13,565 bases of DNA from Desulfobacteraceae bacterium (GTDB taxonomy: Bacteria; Desulfobacterota; DSM-4660; Desulfatiglandales; JALVMZ01). The stretch is taken from NCBI GenBank assembly GCA_027032655.1, contig JALVMZ010000303.1:1-13565 (forward strand), given 5' to 3'. The notes beneath the pieces are model-generated. The model was given only the letters and a program-made list of their open reading frames with translations. It was not told where the DNA came from and did not search any database. Positions 1 to 6,990 of this stretch are shown piece by piece (position 1 is the first letter of the stretch; each line of letters opens with the position of its first letter). The translations under genes and the position numbers were made by a program.

Positions 1-671
1 CCCCAAGGGCATATCCATCCATTGGGAGCTCACCCAATTCCAGGGCACTCTTCTTTCTCAAATCCCTGTAAACACCCCCCTGGATAATGCCAAACAGGGC
101 CTGATCAGATCGCTTCTTATTTTCAATACATCTTTTTGCCCACATGGTTGTAAGAGAGACAGATTCCTTGGCATATTTATAATCTACTCCATATGGGATA
201 CATTCATCAAAAGCCATTGTAATATCCGATCCCAGCGCTGATTGTATCTCCATAACCCTTTCGGGGGATAATATATGAGTGGAGCCGTCCAGGTGAGAAC
301 GGAATACCACCCCATCTGGAGTGATTTTCCTCAAAGGGGCAAGGCTATAAACCTGATAGCCTCCACTATCTGTGAGTATCGGTTTGTTCCAGCTCATAAA
401 TCTATGTAATCCCCCAAGCCTTTCAATTGTTTCGTGTCCTGGCCTTAAATAGAGATGATAGGTGTTGGCAAGTATAATATCCACACCTATCTTCTCAAGG
501 TCTTCACTTGATAGTGCCTTTACTGATCCAGCTGTCCCCACGGGCATAAAGGCAGGGGTCTGAAATCTTCCATGTCCTGTCACAATCTCACCAATTCTGG
601 CCCTTGAAGATGAATCTCTAAACAAAACATGAAATTTAAATTCAGTCAATCCTGTTTTCAAAAATGTCATC
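1..671 (-). CDS. tgt: Queuine/preQ1 tRNA-guanine transglycosylase (5' part, runs off left edge)
   Basis: This enzyme exchanges guanine at the wobble position of GUN-anticodon tRNAs for preQ1, the base-insertion step of queuosine synthesis in the cytoplasm. About 223 N-terminal residues are visible and the 3' part lies beyond position 1. Family landmarks are TPAFMPVGT, then DSGGYQVYSL with the first active-site Asp, FRSHLDGS, AFDECIPYG, and IIQGG of the base pocket. The nucleophilic Asp and the zinc-binding cysteines should lie outside the window. The first Phe of the usual DSGGFQVFSL is Tyr, as in the Zymomonas enzyme, so this is normal variation. The start is uncertain: ATG at 671 has AGG directly against it, while TTG at 662 has AGGA eight bases upstream and TTG at 650 would give a family-like MTEFKF N-terminus. 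It follows queA after 65 bp, the common queA-tgt order. Confidence 0.95.
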
Positions 672-736
672 CTGTGTGTTATGAATTTTATGGAAATCAA
701 GGTGGTAATCTAATAATTATTGAAAGATATTTCAAT

Positions 737-1801
737 TTAAATGATCAGCATTGCATCTCCATAACTATAAAACCTGTATCTCTCCTTCACCGCCAATCTA
801 TATGCATCCATTATCAGTCTGATACCCCCAAATGCACAGACCAGAAATATCAGGGATGACCCGGGCAGATGAAAGTTGGTTATCAGTGCATCAACTATTT
901 TAAACCTGTATCCCGGTATGATATATAAATCAGTTACACCTCTTCCTGGCCTCAGTCCGGAGTCCTTACTGTATGCGGTCTCAAGTGTCCTTACAACGGT
1001 TGTGCCAACAGCAATAATCCTTCTTTTTTCCTGTTTTGCATTGTTTATTAACTCTGCCACATTTCCATCTATTTCATAAAGTTCAGGGTCAATTTTGTGC
1101 TCCCTGATATCCTTTGAACGAACAGGCTTAAATGTGCCGTATCCCACATGAAGGGTGATTTCAACAGTTGAAATGCCCTTCTCATTCAGCCTTTTAATCA
1201 ATTCATTTGAAAAGTGGAGCCCAGCCGTTGGAGCTGCTATTGCACCAGGGACTTTTGAGAAGACTGTTTGATAACGATTTCTGTCCATCTCATGGCATTT
1301 CATATCCCGTGACCTTTTAATATAAGGTGGAAGAGGCATAATCCCTTTATGTCCAAGATATTCATGAAGGGGCATGTTGCCCATGAATCTGATCTTTGTC
1401 ATGCCCTTTTGCCCCACTTCCTCTACCACCCCGGTGAAATCGCCGGGGAGTAGAATTTTCATGCCCTTTTTAAGTCCCTTGGATGTCCTTGTTAAACACC
1501 ACTTAGTGTGTGAAGATAATTCCTTTTCAGGGGTGTTAAGGACTATTATTTCGACCTTGCCTCCGGTATCCTTTCTCCCATAGAGCCTGGCGGGTATTAC
1601 CTTTGTATTGTTAAGCACAATGAGATCGCCTGGTATCAGTAACTCTTCTAATTCATAGAAGTAGTGATGTTCAAATCTGCCTTTATCTCTCTGGACCACA
1701 AGGAGTCTCGAACTGTCTCTTTCCGGTAAAGGATTCTGTGCTATCAGTTCCTCTGGAAGATCAAATTTATAATTTTCAATATCATATGGATTCATTTGCA
1801 T
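737..1801 (-). CDS. queA: S-adenosylmethionine:tRNA ribosyltransferase-isomerase QueA
   Basis: QueA transfers and isomerises the ribosyl part of S-adenosylmethionine onto preQ1-modified tRNA, giving epoxyqueuosine, the step after Tgt. The protein is about 354 residues, the usual family size. Motifs in order include LPEELIAQNPL near the N-terminus, GDLIVLNNTKVIPARL, LPPYIKR, RYQTVFSKVPGAIAAPTAGL, HVGYGTFKPV, AVGTTVVRTLE, and TNFHLPGSSLIFLV near the C-terminus. The frame is open to a TTG at 1825, but that codon has no Shine-Dalgarno sequence. I chose ATG at 1801, which has GAGAGGG 11 bases upstream; ATG at 1795 is also possible because many relatives start just before the LPEEL motif. It is the first gene of a queA-tgt unit reading leftward and is divergent from alr. 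Nothing appears broken or missing. Confidence 0.96.
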   Translation of the reverse strand: MQMNPYDIENYKFDLPEELIAQNPLPERDSSRLLVVQRDKGRFEHHYFYELEELLIPGDLIVLNNTKVIPARLYGRKDTGGKVEIIVLNTPEKELSSHTKWCLTRTSKGLKKGMKILLPGDFTGVVEEVGQKGMTKIRFMGNMPLHEYLGHKGIMPLPPYIKRSRDMKCHEMDRNRYQTVFSKVPGAIAAPTAGLHFSNELIKRLNEKGISTVEITLHVGYGTFKPVRSKDIREHKIDPELYEIDGNVAELINNAKQEKRRIIAVGTTVVRTLETAYSKDSGLRPGRGVTDLYIIPGYRFKIVDALITNFHLPGSSLIFLVCAFGGIRLIMDAYRLAVKERYRFYSYGDAMLII

Positions 1802-1850
1802 GTTAAACAGAACCCTCTCTGTCAACTTGAGGGAAGGGCAGCAAGAAAAA

Positions 1851-1879
1851 AGCGTAGGTTAAAGGAGATTAATGGTCAA
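1851..1879 (-). promoter_or_regulatory. Candidate sigma-70 promoter for queA-tgt
   Basis: Reading leftward, TTGACC (1879-1874) is followed by a 17-bp spacer and TACGCT (1856-1851). The -35 matches consensus at five of six positions, but the -10 matches only at three. Transcription would start near 1844, giving a leader of roughly 43 nt before queA. Placement is good in the 168-bp queA-alr gap, but the weak -10 keeps confidence low. Confidence 0.35.
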
Positions 1880-1930
1880 GTGAAATAATAGCGCATGCTG
1901 ATACTCTCTTTTTCTTGAACTATTTTCAAA

Positions 1931-1936
1931 TATAAT
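1931..1936 (+). promoter_or_regulatory. Candidate -10 element for the alr-tatC operon
   Basis: A perfect TATAAT lies 33 bp before the alr start in an AT-rich stretch. No good -35 sits 16-18 bp upstream; TTGAAC at 1915-1920 is only 10 bp away. If TTGAAC is used, the -10 would be the overlapping TATAGC at 1936-1941 with a 15-bp spacer. This is the only plausible promoter before the plus-strand gene run, but its exact form is unclear. Confidence 0.35.
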
Positions 1937-1969
1937 ATAGCTTTTTCACATCCAGAGGAATCTGATTTC

Positions 1970-3091
1970 ATGTATGTATCCTCCAACAGAGTTATAATTG
2001 ATCTCAGTGCAATAAGGCACAATCTCAATCAGGTGAGGGCTATCATAGGTTCCGGGGTCTCAATAATGGGGATTGTGAAATCAGATGCTTATGGTCATGG
2101 TCTTGTTGAGGTGGCAGATTTTCTGGTTAAAGAAGGAGTTCAGTATCTGGGAGTGGCACATGTTGAAGAAGCTATGGCTCTCAGGGAATCTGGTATAAGA
2201 GTCCCTGTTTTTCTGTTATGTGGATTCAATGGCAGAGATGATGCTGTTAGTATAATAAAGAATGACATAATACCAGTAGTCTATGACATAGAAAGGGCAA
2301 GAATTTTAAATGAGGAGTGTTTGAGGGAAGGAAAGGGCACAGACATCTGTATTAAAATGGATACTGGCATGGGTAGATTGGGTGTAATGATGGAAGATGT
2401 CCCATGGTTCTTTAAAAAGATATCGAGTTTTGGGAGCCTTAGGCTGAGAGGTATTATGTCGCATCTTTCATCTGCAGATGAAGATGATAGGTCATTTACC
2501 AGCGAACAGATAAACAGATTTAAAAAAATAGTGGATGAATTAAGGAGAGAGGGGTTCAAGCTGGACATGAACACCCTATCAAACAGTGCAGGTATAATGA
2601 AATACAGGGAGGCGGATTTTGATATCGTCCGTCCAGGAATAATGCTGTATGGGGGATTGCCTGACCCTGATTTTATCCCCCCGGTTGAACTAAGACCTGC
2701 AATGAAGCTGGCAGGTAGGGTATTACAGATCAAGGGACTTCCCCCGGGGCATCCTGTTGGCTATGGAAGGTCTTATACTACAAAGGATAAAGAGCGTATT
2801 GCAGTAATATCATGTGGATATGGGGATGGGATTCCCAGGTCACTTTCAAACAGGGGTCAGGTTCTCATAAGAGGGATGAGATATCATCTTGTGGGCAGGG
2901 TCTCCATGAATATCACGGTGGCAAGGATTGGTGAGGGGAGTGATATCAAAGTGGGTGACGAGGCGGTCTTTCTTGGCGCACAGGGGGATGATATGATTAC
3001 TGGAGATGAAATGGCCAGATGGGCTAACACCATATCCTATGAGATTTTTTGTTCAATTGGTAGTGGAAAATCCAGGGAGTATGTCATATGA
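1970..3091 (+). CDS. alr: Alanine racemase (PLP-dependent)
   Basis: Alanine racemase interconverts L- and D-alanine to supply D-alanine for peptidoglycan precursors in the cytoplasm. The 373 residues form the usual PLP barrel plus C-terminal beta domain. The PLP lysine is K37 in VKSDAYGHG. IKMDTGMGRLG carries K129 and R136, numbered as in the Geobacillus enzyme. The second catalytic base is Y265 in VGYGRSY, active-site Y284 is in CGYGDG, and SYEI lies near the C-terminus. Two departures stand out: KSDAYGHG replaces the usual KANAYGHG, and the GRxxMD motif reads GRVSMN, with Asn314 for the usual Asp. AGAGGA lies 10 bases before the ATG. The stop overlaps the argS start by 4 nt (ATGA), which suggests translational coupling. 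All catalytic residues are present, so an active racemase is expected; altered substrate preference is possible but unproven. Confidence 0.95.
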   Translation: MYVSSNRVIIDLSAIRHNLNQVRAIIGSGVSIMGIVKSDAYGHGLVEVADFLVKEGVQYLGVAHVEEAMALRESGIRVPVFLLCGFNGRDDAVSIIKNDIIPVVYDIERARILNEECLREGKGTDICIKMDTGMGRLGVMMEDVPWFFKKISSFGSLRLRGIMSHLSSADEDDRSFTSEQINRFKKIVDELRREGFKLDMNTLSNSAGIMKYREADFDIVRPGIMLYGGLPDPDFIPPVELRPAMKLAGRVLQIKGLPPGHPVGYGRSYTTKDKERIAVISCGYGDGIPRSLSNRGQVLIRGMRYHLVGRVSMNITVARIGEGSDIKVGDEAVFLGAQGDDMITGDEMARWANTISYEIFCSIGSGKSREYVI

Positions 3092-4761
3092 AAGAGGTAT
3101 TAAGGGAAGTTATCTTAAATTCATTAAAAACCGCTCAATCACGAGGGATATTAACAGATGCCTCCATACCTGATTTTTCCATTGAGGTTCCTGCAAATCC
3201 TGAACATGGACACTATGCCACCAATTTAGCGTTTAAACTTGCTCCCATAGAGAAGGATTCTCCAAAAAGAATAGCAGAGACCCTGATGGACAATATTATT
3301 GATCCCGAGGGAATAATAGACAGGGTGGAGGTGGCAGGTCCAGGTTTTGTCAATTTTTTTATTAAAAGGGATGCATGGCTTGAGGTTATAAGCCGGATTC
3401 TTAAAGAAAGAGATGAATACGGAAAGGGCACTCTTAAAAGGGAAAAGATACTTATTGAGTATGTGAGTGCAAATCCCACCGGACCGCTTCACTTAGGACA
3501 TGGAAGGGGGGCTGCTGTTGGTGATACCCTGAGCAGAATTATGCGTTTTGGAGGGTATAACATAACAAGGGAGTTTTACATAAATGATGCAGGACGGCAG
3601 GTCAGGCTCCTGGGTGAGTCAATATATAGCAGGCTTAGACAGATGAATGAACCGGATTATCCATTTCCTGAGGATGGATACCATGGTGAATATATACTTG
3701 ATCTGGGAAAGAACATATCCAGGGAAATGGATATCCTTGATATGCCAGAACAGAGGGCCATAGATGTATGCATGGAAAAGGGGATGGAGAGCATGCTCAG
3801 TCAAATAAAGGAGGACCTCCATTCATTTGGTTGTGAGTTTGATGTGTGGTTCAGTGAGCGTGCCCTTTATTCAAGTGGGGAATTTCAGAGGACCATTGAG
3901 GATTTAAGGAACAAAGGGTATGTTTATGAGAAGGATGGTGCTCTGTGGATAAGGACTTCCAGTTTTGGTGACGATAAGGACAGGGTAATAAGAAAGAGTA
4001 ATGGCGATTTTACATACTTTGCATCAGATATCTCCTATCACATAAATAAGTGGAGAAGGGGTTTTTCAAAGGCCATCAATATCTGGGGGGCTGATCACCA
4101 TGGATATATCAACAGGGTGAAGGCAGTCTTAAGGGCTAATGGCCTTTCAGAAGATTGGCTCAGTGTCTTGCTTGTTCAACTGGTAAAACTCTGGGAAAAC
4201 GGAAAAGAGATAAAGATGTCCAAAAGGACAGGTCAATATGTTACACTGAGAGAATTAATGAATGAGGTGGGCAGGGATGCTGTCAGATTTGTGTTTCTTA
4301 CCAAGAGTCATGATTCACCCCTTGATTTTGATTTGAACCTGGTGAAGAAGAAGGACACTGAAAATCCTGTATATTATGTGCAATATGCCCATGCAAGAAT
4401 ATGCAGTATAATGAGGAAGGCTTCCACTCAGGGAATAGATTATAATGATAACCATAGAAAGTTGCTTGAATTAATTAAACTGGATGAAGAGATGGCCATT
4501 ATAAGACAGCTTGCAGAGTTCCCGGACCTTATTATGGACATATGTAATTGCCTTGAGCCACATAGATTGACATATTACCTTCAGGAGCTGGCATCTGTTT
4601 TTCATAGATATTTTAATCTGGGAAACACTTATCCTGATAAGAGGGTTATTACCGATGATAGAGATTTGACCATGTCCAGACTCATGCTGATTGAAGCGGT
4701 AAGATTGGTCTTGAAAAGGGGGCTGGAACTCCTGGGTGTAAGCGCGCCTGAGAAGATGTAG
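3088..4761 (+). CDS. argS: Arginyl-tRNA synthetase
   Basis: ArgS is a cytoplasmic class I synthetase that charges tRNA-Arg with arginine. At 557 residues it has the usual length. The N-terminal additional domain (about residues 1-110) precedes the catalytic core. The HIGH signature is H135-L-G-H138 within ANPTGPLHLGHGRGAAVGD, and a canonical KMSK loop is at 376-379, which is worth noting because many ArgRS enzymes have a degenerate KMSK. The DALR anticodon-binding domain closes the protein with the family-typical LLGVSAPEKM. The ATG overlaps the alr stop by 4 nt and has AGGGAG eight bases upstream inside alr. The next gene begins 10 nt after the stop, so argS sits inside the operon. No truncation or missing motif is seen. 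Confidence 0.97.
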   Translation: MKEVLREVILNSLKTAQSRGILTDASIPDFSIEVPANPEHGHYATNLAFKLAPIEKDSPKRIAETLMDNIIDPEGIIDRVEVAGPGFVNFFIKRDAWLEVISRILKERDEYGKGTLKREKILIEYVSANPTGPLHLGHGRGAAVGDTLSRIMRFGGYNITREFYINDAGRQVRLLGESIYSRLRQMNEPDYPFPEDGYHGEYILDLGKNISREMDILDMPEQRAIDVCMEKGMESMLSQIKEDLHSFGCEFDVWFSERALYSSGEFQRTIEDLRNKGYVYEKDGALWIRTSSFGDDKDRVIRKSNGDFTYFASDISYHINKWRRGFSKAINIWGADHHGYINRVKAVLRANGLSEDWLSVLLVQLVKLWENGKEIKMSKRTGQYVTLRELMNEVGRDAVRFVFLTKSHDSPLDFDLNLVKKKDTENPVYYVQYAHARICSIMRKASTQGIDYNDNHRKLLELIKLDEEMAIIRQLAEFPDLIMDICNCLEPHRLTYYLQELASVFHRYFNLGNTYPDKRVITDDRDLTMSRLMLIEAVRLVLKRGLELLGVSAPEKM

Positions 4762-4771
4762 TGGTTTAAGA

Positions 4772-5389
4772 ATGAAGGGCAGGAAAGAAAAACAGAAGAG
4801 AAAGATTCGTATTGAACTCACACCTCTTTCTGCATTTGCATGGGGATGCGGGCTGTTTTTTCTGATTTCGTGGTTTTTTGCCCTGGGGATTATGGTGGGA
4901 AGGGGTTTTATACCGGATGCAGCCATGGACATTGCTGAGATAAAGACCAGAATACAGAGGATTCAGAAGACCCTGGGTGCTCAGGATAAAGAGAGGTATC
5001 CTGTAAAAAGAGACGCAAAAGAGGATAAAAGACTTGAATTTTTCCAGAGATTAACAGAAAAGAAGAGAGAGTCCAAAAAGACTCTCCTTAAAGAAGATAA
5101 CAGGACTGTCAAAAACACATGGGGGAGGGAAAGGAATTATACCATCCAGTTTGCGTCATTGAGGGAAAAAGATAAGGCAAAAGAACTGGTGAATAAATTG
5201 AATGCCATGGGCTATGGTGTATATTTTTATAAGGTCAACATAAGGGGGATTTCCTATTACAGGGTAAGAAGTAAGAAAATGATGACACTCCCTTCAGCAA
5301 GAAAATTGGTGAGCAGGATTAAGGCAAGGGATAGCACTCTTAATCCCATTGTAACAAGAGTGGAAACTGATGATAAGAAAGGCCATTAA
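4772..5389 (+). CDS. SPOR domain-containing single-pass membrane protein
   Basis: This 205-residue protein has a strongly basic cytoplasmic N-terminus (residues 1-13), one transmembrane helix (about 19-43, ending in the LGIMVGRG motif), a charged Lys/Glu-rich linker (about 50-120), and a C-terminal SPOR domain (about 122-198, starting NYTIQFAS). SPOR domains bind glycan strands stripped of stem peptides, which accumulate at the division septum. The layout resembles FtsN or DedD, with a bitopic anchor and a periplasmic SPOR domain, but I see no clear FtsN activation motif, so I give no symbol. The Shine-Dalgarno before the ATG is weak, and translation may depend on ribosomes from argS, 10 nt upstream. 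Its 3' end overlaps the next gene by 20 nt. A septal peptidoglycan role is inferred from the domain. Confidence 0.88.
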   Translation: MKGRKEKQKRKIRIELTPLSAFAWGCGLFFLISWFFALGIMVGRGFIPDAAMDIAEIKTRIQRIQKTLGAQDKERYPVKRDAKEDKRLEFFQRLTEKKRESKKTLLKEDNRTVKNTWGRERNYTIQFASLREKDKAKELVNKLNAMGYGVYFYKVNIRGISYYRVRSKKMMTLPSARKLVSRIKARDSTLNPIVTRVETDDKKGH

Positions 5390-5831
5390 CAGGGATGCTA
5401 AACAGATACAGGCCCTGTTGAATTATTATGGAGAAAAGGGTCTGCTTCTTTCCAGATCCCTGAGTGAGATATATGCACACTTAAGGGATTTCTGGGTAAA
5501 GGAAAATAGCGGTGGTGAGAGTCCTCTGAGCGGCATCTGTGCACTTGAGATATGCTGGGATGGCCTGGGGGAGATCAGGTCTTTGGCGGTGCAGGACAGG
5601 TATCAGGGTAAGGGAATAGGTTCAGAGCTTGTAAAGGTGTGTCTTGAGGAGGCCATGTCCTTAGGGCTTAAAAGGGTCTTTGCCCTGACATATATTCCGG
5701 ATTTTTTCATAAAAAAGGGGTTTAGAATTGTTGATAAATCAATACTGCCACATAAGGTTTGGGCCCATTGTATCAACTGCCCAAAGTTTCCCCAATGCGA
5801 TGAGCAGGCAGTAATGATTCAGTTAGATTAA
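5370..5831 (+). CDS. GNAT N-acetyltransferase, short ArgA-type (probable N-acetylglutamate synthase)
   Basis: This 153-residue single-domain GNAT protein has the acetyl-CoA pyrophosphate-binding loop RYQGKGIGSEL (about residues 81-91) after the beta-strand EIRSLAV. The pattern LLLSRSLSEIYAHLRDFWV, then CALEICW, EIRSLAV, FALTYIPDFF and LPHKVWAHC matches the stand-alone short N-acetylglutamate synthases, related to M. tuberculosis ArgA. These make N-acetylglutamate from glutamate and acetyl-CoA, the first step of arginine synthesis, without the kinase-like domain of classical ArgA. The C-terminus carries three closely spaced cysteines (CINCPKFPQC) whose role is unknown to me. The start overlaps the SPOR gene by 20 nt. 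The next gene begins 11 nt after the stop. Substrate is assigned by resemblance, so another small acceptor is possible. The adjacent argS also concerns arginine, which may be coincidence. Confidence 0.8.
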   Translation: MIRKAINRDAKQIQALLNYYGEKGLLLSRSLSEIYAHLRDFWVKENSGGESPLSGICALEICWDGLGEIRSLAVQDRYQGKGIGSELVKVCLEEAMSLGLKRVFALTYIPDFFIKKGFRIVDKSILPHKVWAHCINCPKFPQCDEQAVMIQLD

Positions 5832-5832
5832 T

Positions 5833-5837
5833 GGAGG
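5833..5837 (+). promoter_or_regulatory. Ribosome binding site that fixes the tatA start
   Basis: GGAGG lies five bases before ATG 5843. An in-frame ATG at 5831 overlaps the stop of the preceding gene and itself includes the first G of this site, so it is unlikely to be used. The 5843 start also gives the expected MFGIG N-terminus. Confidence 0.7.
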
Positions 5838-5842
5838 CTCAG

Positions 5843-6253
5843 ATGTTTGGAATTGGACTTCCAGAATTAATAATAATATTGGTGATAGCCCTTATTGTAT
5901 TTGGTCCAAGCAAACTGCCTGACCTTGCAAGGGCCCTTGGCAGAGGGGTTGCAGAATTCAGAAAGGCCACCCAGGAATTAAAAGAGAGTCTGGATGTGAA
6001 TGAAGAGGATCTGAAGGAGCTAAAGGAGTTAAAACAGGAGATTGCAGATACGATAAGTGGGGTTGATAGCCCTTACGGCATATCAGAATCAGAAGAGAAA
6101 GAGGAGAAACCAGAAGAGAAAGAAGAGAAACCGAAATATAAAGACTTTGATGAGGTAATAGAGGAATATGAGAAAAAGAAGAGGGTTGAGAAAGAACCCA
6201 TAGATGTTGACATACAGCAGGAAGGGGAAAAACGAAAAGATGAATCCGGATGA
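5843..6253 (+). CDS. tatA: Twin-arginine translocase subunit TatA (TatA/TatB family)
   Basis: TatA-family subunits oligomerise with TatC at the inner membrane to move folded proteins with twin-arginine signals. The 136-residue protein has an N-terminal transmembrane helix (about residues 5-20), the FGP hinge at 20-22, an amphipathic helix (PSKLPDLARALGRGVAEF), and a long charged tail from about residue 45. The Glu in LPELIII and the long tail are somewhat TatB-like, but the hinge and amphipathic helix fit TatA. With only one such gene next to tatC, it may serve both roles, as in minimal TatAC systems. The tail contains a perfect 7-residue tandem repeat, EEKEEKP twice. The 3' end overlaps tatC by 14 nt. 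TatA versus TatB naming cannot be settled from sequence alone. Confidence 0.9.
   Translation: MFGIGLPELIIILVIALIVFGPSKLPDLARALGRGVAEFRKATQELKESLDVNEEDLKELKELKQEIADTISGVDSPYGISESEEKEEKPEEKEEKPKYKDFDEVIEEYEKKKRVEKEPIDVDIQQEGEKRKDESG
6091..6132 (+). repeat. Two-copy 21-bp tandem repeat in tatA
   Basis: Two adjacent 21-bp units (6091-6111 and 6112-6132) differ at one base and both encode EEKEEKP in the disordered TatA tail. The purine-rich repeat keeps frame and probably arose by replication slippage. Confidence 0.85.
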
Positions 6254-6989
6254 AAAACAGCCATTTTTATCCCATTTGGAAGAGTTGCGAAAGAGGTTGA
6301 TATCCTGTGCAATTGCAGCAGCAGCAGGATTTGTAATATGTTATATCTTCGCAGAACGACTCTTTCAGTTCCTCGTCCTTCCTTTGAAGAGTCAGCTCCC
6401 TTCGGGGGATAAATTGATATTTACCAGCCTGCCTGAGATGTTTATTACCTATCTAAAGACTGCCTTTATTGCAGGGCTTTTGCTTGTATCCCCCTTTATT
6501 TTTTATCAGATATGGATGTTTATCTCTCCTGGCCTGTACCAGCATGAAAGGAGGTTTGTAGTTCCGTTTGTTGTGTTTTCATCCATCCTTTTTGTTGGGG
6601 GAGCACTTTTTGGATATTTTGTGGTCTTTCCATTTGGTTTTAAATTCTTTCTTGGTTTTGCAAGTGAGAGTATTCAGGCCCTTCCATCAGTAAAGCAGTA
6701 TTTCTCATTTGCCATAAAGCTCTTATTTGCATTTGGAGTGGTATTTGAGATGCCGGTTGTTATGTTTTTTCTTACCAAAGTGGGGATAGTTAATCCCACG
6801 ATGCTCAAAGAGAAACGTAAATATGCAATTCTTCTGGTTTTTATTGCTGCAGCCATTCTCACCCCCCCTGATGTTATAACCCAGTTAATGATGGCCGGAC
6901 CTCTTTTATTCCTCTATGAGGTAAGTATAATCATTTCGAGACTGGCAGTTCGGAAAAAAGATAAGGAGGCCGCACAGGAAGATCTATAA
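6240..6989 (+). CDS. tatC: Twin-arginine translocase subunit TatC
   Basis: TatC is the six-helix inner-membrane receptor for twin-arginine signal peptides. The 249-residue protein starts with MNPDEKQPFLSHLEELRKRL; the conserved Glu of HLEELRKRL and the Glu of GLYQHERRF match the signal-peptide binding site of E. coli TatC. A further conserved membrane Glu is in FAFGVVFEMPV. Hydrophobic helices alternate with short loops in the family pattern, and the C-terminus is charged and cytoplasmic. The frame opens at an ATG at 6204, but that would add 12 non-family residues and lengthen the overlap with tatA. ATG 6240 gives the correct N-terminus and has AGGAAGGGG about 12 bases upstream. It ends the plus-strand run and stops one base before the convergent lipoprotein gene, leaving no room for its own terminator. 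Confidence 0.96.
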   Translation: MNPDEKQPFLSHLEELRKRLISCAIAAAAGFVICYIFAERLFQFLVLPLKSQLPSGDKLIFTSLPEMFITYLKTAFIAGLLLVSPFIFYQIWMFISPGLYQHERRFVVPFVVFSSILFVGGALFGYFVVFPFGFKFFLGFASESIQALPSVKQYFSFAIKLLFAFGVVFEMPVVMFFLTKVGIVNPTMLKEKRKYAILLVFIAAAILTPPDVITQLMMAGPLLFLYEVSIIISRLAVRKKDKEAAQEDL

Positions 6990-6990
6990 T

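Noticed and set aside
629..859. Plus-strand frame covering the tgt-queA junction
   Set aside because: It overlaps the conserved ends of two real minus-strand genes and has no ribosome site.
1802..1825. TTGACA at 1825-1820 as a queA promoter -35
   Set aside because: A -10 at the proper distance would fall on the queA start codon, and no matching hexamer is present there. The TTG is also rejected as a start codon because it lacks a ribosome site.
2281..2733. A 150-residue minus-strand frame inside alr
   Set aside because: It is antisense to conserved Alr codons, has no ribosome site, and its product resembles nothing.
6204..6239. Upstream ATG as the tatC start
   Set aside because: It adds 12 residues unlike other TatC N-termini; ATG 6240 gives the typical FLSHLEELRKRL beginning.
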